From Asparagopsis taxiformis (lineage: Eukaryota > Rhodophyta > Florideophyceae > Bonnemaisoniales > Bonnemaisoniaceae): a DNA stretch of 16,936 bases. Below, piece after piece: positions 15,421-16,936 of the stretch. The position numbers were made by a program, and so were the translations under genes. The stretch's first letter is position 1; every line of letters starts with the position of its first letter. The stretch lies in the NCBI GenBank assembly GCA_030407315.1, contig JALQPE010001074.1, positions 1 to 16,936 on the forward strand, written 5' to 3'. Under the pieces are notes generated by a model. It was given only the letters and a program-made list of their open reading frames with translations, ran no database searches and had not been told where the DNA came from.

Positions 15421-15864
15421 ATGCCAATGTGGGCGAAAATCTCTGCAGGGGTGGTGCTAGCACTCGTCTTGCTGGGATTTGCGGGGCTCAAGGCCACGTC
15501 CAATAAGTTTGGCCCCCTCGTGCAGCCCCATGGCACGACGTATTACGGCGGGGACGGTCCGAAAATCGCGACCGTACCGTGCAAGACCGAGAGCGAGATC
15601 CGCTCGGCCATTGCCCGGGTGCATGCGGTCTTCGACCTATATGGCGGCGCCAACCTGGAGGCCTTCGAGAAGCGGGCGGCCCACCAAAAGGGGTTGCCGC
15701 CGCTCCGTGTCGACACGCTCTATGTCATCACCGAGGACGACCAGATGCGGGACGGGAAGACCGTCTTGTTCATCGGCCTGAAAGAGGACTGTGTGAGCAC
15801 GGTCTTCAGTTTTCCGGCTCGGCTCTACGGCGAGCTGGCGGCCGGCAAAGAGGGTGACGCCTAG
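15421..15864 (+). CDS. Membrane-anchored hypothetical protein
   Basis: 147 residues with GGAGG (15407-15411) nine bases before ATG 15421. One N-terminal membrane segment (about residues 6-24, ISAGVVLALVLLGFAGL) acts as signal anchor, and the rest (about 120 residues) should face the periplasm. That domain contains GGDGPKIATVPCKTESEIRSAI and ends in VLFIGLKEDCVSTVF, with two cysteines (54 and 124) that could form a disulfide. No family is recognised. Its stop overlaps the GTG start of the phosphoesterase by 11 bases, so the two are translationally linked and probably functionally related, as is often true of such overlaps. Confidence 0.78.
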   Translation: MPMWAKISAGVVLALVLLGFAGLKATSNKFGPLVQPHGTTYYGGDGPKIATVPCKTESEIRSAIARVHAVFDLYGGANLEAFEKRAAHQKGLPPLRVDTLYVITEDDQMRDGKTVLFIGLKEDCVSTVFSFPARLYGELAAGKEGDA

Positions 15865-16595
15865 TTCCGTGACGGCAACGGTTCCCGACGGTGAAGTCGT
15901 CTACGCGATCGGCGACATTCATGGCCGCACCGATCTCCTCGCCAAGCTGCTGGCGCTGATCGGGCGGGATGCGGCGCAAGCGGGGACTACCGCAAAGACC
16001 CTGGTCTTCTTGGGCGATTATGTCGATCGCGACCCGGACAGCTGCGGCGTGATCGAGACATTGACCACGGGTCTGCCGTCCGGCTTCGACGCGCACTTCC
16101 TCAAGGGTAATCACGAACAGTTTCTACTGGATTTCTTGGATGACCCGTCCTGGCTCGATGCCTGGTGCCGCAATGGCGGTGAGCCCACGCTTCTGTCTTA
16201 TGGGGTCGACATCGACGCGCTCGAGCGATGTGGGGCGGAGCCCGCCGTCTGGCGCGATGCCTTCCTGCAAGTGCTGCCCGCCTCTCATTTGCGCTTCCTC
16301 AGGGAGTTGGAACTGACATATGTGGCGGGGGACTATGTGTTCGTGCATGCGGGGTTGCGCCCTGGCGTCCCTCTCGCCGATCAGGTGCCAGACGATCTCT
16401 TATGGATTCGGCATGCGTTTCTGGACTCCGACGAGACCTTCGAGAAAATCGCGGTGCATGGGCACACGCCGGGGCGGGAACCGGTCGTGCGGCCGAAACA
16501 GGATCGGGATCGATACGGGCGCGGTGTTCTCAGGTTGCTTGACGGCGCTGCGGCTCGAGGCGGATGAGCGGACGTTTCTACAGACGGTCCCGTAA
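15854..16595 (+). CDS. PPP-like metallophosphoesterase (serine/threonine phosphatase type), one frameshift
   Basis: Calcineurin-like metal-dependent phosphatase. All core motifs are visible: GDIHGR (Asp21, His23), GDYVDR (Asp55), GNHE (Asn86, His87), HAGL (165-168) and HGHT (202-205). The order and spacing match the PPP class, as in bacterial PrpA/PrpB-type protein phosphatases and ApaH, rather than other calcineurin-like groups. GTG 15854 is taken as start; a second GTG at 15869 is possible. One extra A in the run at 16496-16498 breaks the frame after REPVVRP. Without it the protein ends RIGIDTGAVFSG and ADERTFLQTVP, 246 residues, the IDTGA element being usual in this class. No signal peptide is seen. 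Its substrate may be phosphoproteins or dinucleoside polyphosphates. Confidence 0.9.
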
Positions 16596-16618
16596 GGAGT
16601 GGGGGGCGTCTCCGTGTG

Positions 16619-16936
16619 CTAGCCGCGCTTTTCGGGGCTGTCGGCCACGAGACCGCGAAGCCGGCTTGTAAGGCTTCCGCCGCCGGACTTCTCCGCCTGC
16701 CGTTTGGCGCGGCGCGCGGCGAAGCGCCGGGACAGGCTGCGGGGCTCCTCGTCGTCCGTCTCCGCAGCATCGTCCGCGGCGGGCCCTTCGTCATAGGCCG
16801 CCGCGTCGCCATGCTCCTCGGCCTCGGCGTCATCGTCGTCCGCCTCATGACCCTCGGAGGCGTAGTGACCCTGGATCTCGTAGGTCTCGAAGTCTTCTTC
16901 GCCGTTATAGGTCTCAACGTCGTAGGCTGGCTGCTC
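16619..16936 (-). CDS. C-terminal part of an acidic/basic bipartite protein (5' end outside window)
   Basis: An open minus-strand frame of 105 residues runs from the right edge to TAG at 16619-16621, 23 bases past the phosphoesterase stop (convergent). No start is in the window. The first 70 residues are very acidic (DDDDAEAEEHG, ETDDEEP) with several Tyr. The last 35 are basic (SLSRRFAARRAKRQAEK, then SRLRGLVADSPEKRG). Composition suggests a disordered tail able to bind nucleic acid, ribosomes or an acidic partner, which is inference. No family is recognised. Reading frame use (GC-rich third positions such as GCC, GAC, GAG) supports real coding. Confidence 0.65.
   Translation of the reverse strand, partial: EQPAYDVETYNGEEDFETYEIQGHYASEGHEADDDDAEAEEHGDAAAYDEGPAADDAAETDDEEPRSLSRRFAARRAKRQAEKSGGGSLTSRLRGLVADSPEKRG

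Overview
The window is high-GC bacterial DNA. One coding line I counted (2581-2640) is about 62% GC. It most likely comes from an alphaproteobacterium of the Hyphomicrobiales (Rhizobiales) type. This rests on the RpoH-type sigma factor with its QKKLFFNLR box, the rluD-rpoH neighbourhood, and several small hypothetical families that I associate with that group. Genus cannot be decided from the sequence. No mobile element, CRISPR array or phage gene was found.

Layout. 1-300: tail of a protein with 16-residue repeats, then a perfect intrinsic terminator. 343-3606: a chromate transporter (chrA) and a KefB/KefC-type cation:proton antiporter, divergent. 3566-6565 (minus): rluD, rpoH and an alpha/beta hydrolase, in that transcription order. 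6586-7228 (plus): a single-span membrane protein, then tRNA-Glu(CTC). 7279-9563 (minus): an O-methyltransferase-like gene, a very AT-rich promoter region, then a long-chain flavodoxin and a DUF2023 protein that look like an operon. 9872-12655: folD, a possible 43-residue ORF on the minus strand, a PAP2 phosphatase, and a small exported protein. 12645-14018 (minus): a Met-rich DUF4396 membrane protein and a small hypothetical. 14019-14942: about 920 bases with no supported gene, lower in GC and rich in inverted repeats. 14943-16595 (plus): a Cys-containing hypothetical, a membrane-anchored hypothetical and a PPP-like metallophosphoesterase. 16619-16936 (minus): tail of an acidic protein.

The most pervasive feature is that eight recognisable genes (chrA three times; kefB-like, rluD, the methyltransferase, folD, the PAP2 gene, the 14943 gene and the phosphoesterase once each) are broken by single-base frameshifts. 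Motifs continue intact in the next frame, and each gene becomes a whole number of codons if one base per site is added or removed. Housekeeping genes are affected as often as accessory ones, so uncorrected sequencing or assembly error is more likely than gene decay. I annotate these genes across their full spans.

Biologically the window is mostly core: translation and RNA modification (rluD, tRNA-Glu), heat-shock control (rpoH) and one-carbon metabolism (folD), plus ion and metal handling (chrA, kefB-like, DUF4396) and low-potential electron transfer (flavodoxin). The two places most worth following are the flavodoxin-DUF2023 pair with its AT-rich palindromic control region, and the hairpin-rich gap at about 14250-14580. 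I do not see a clearly new multi-gene system.
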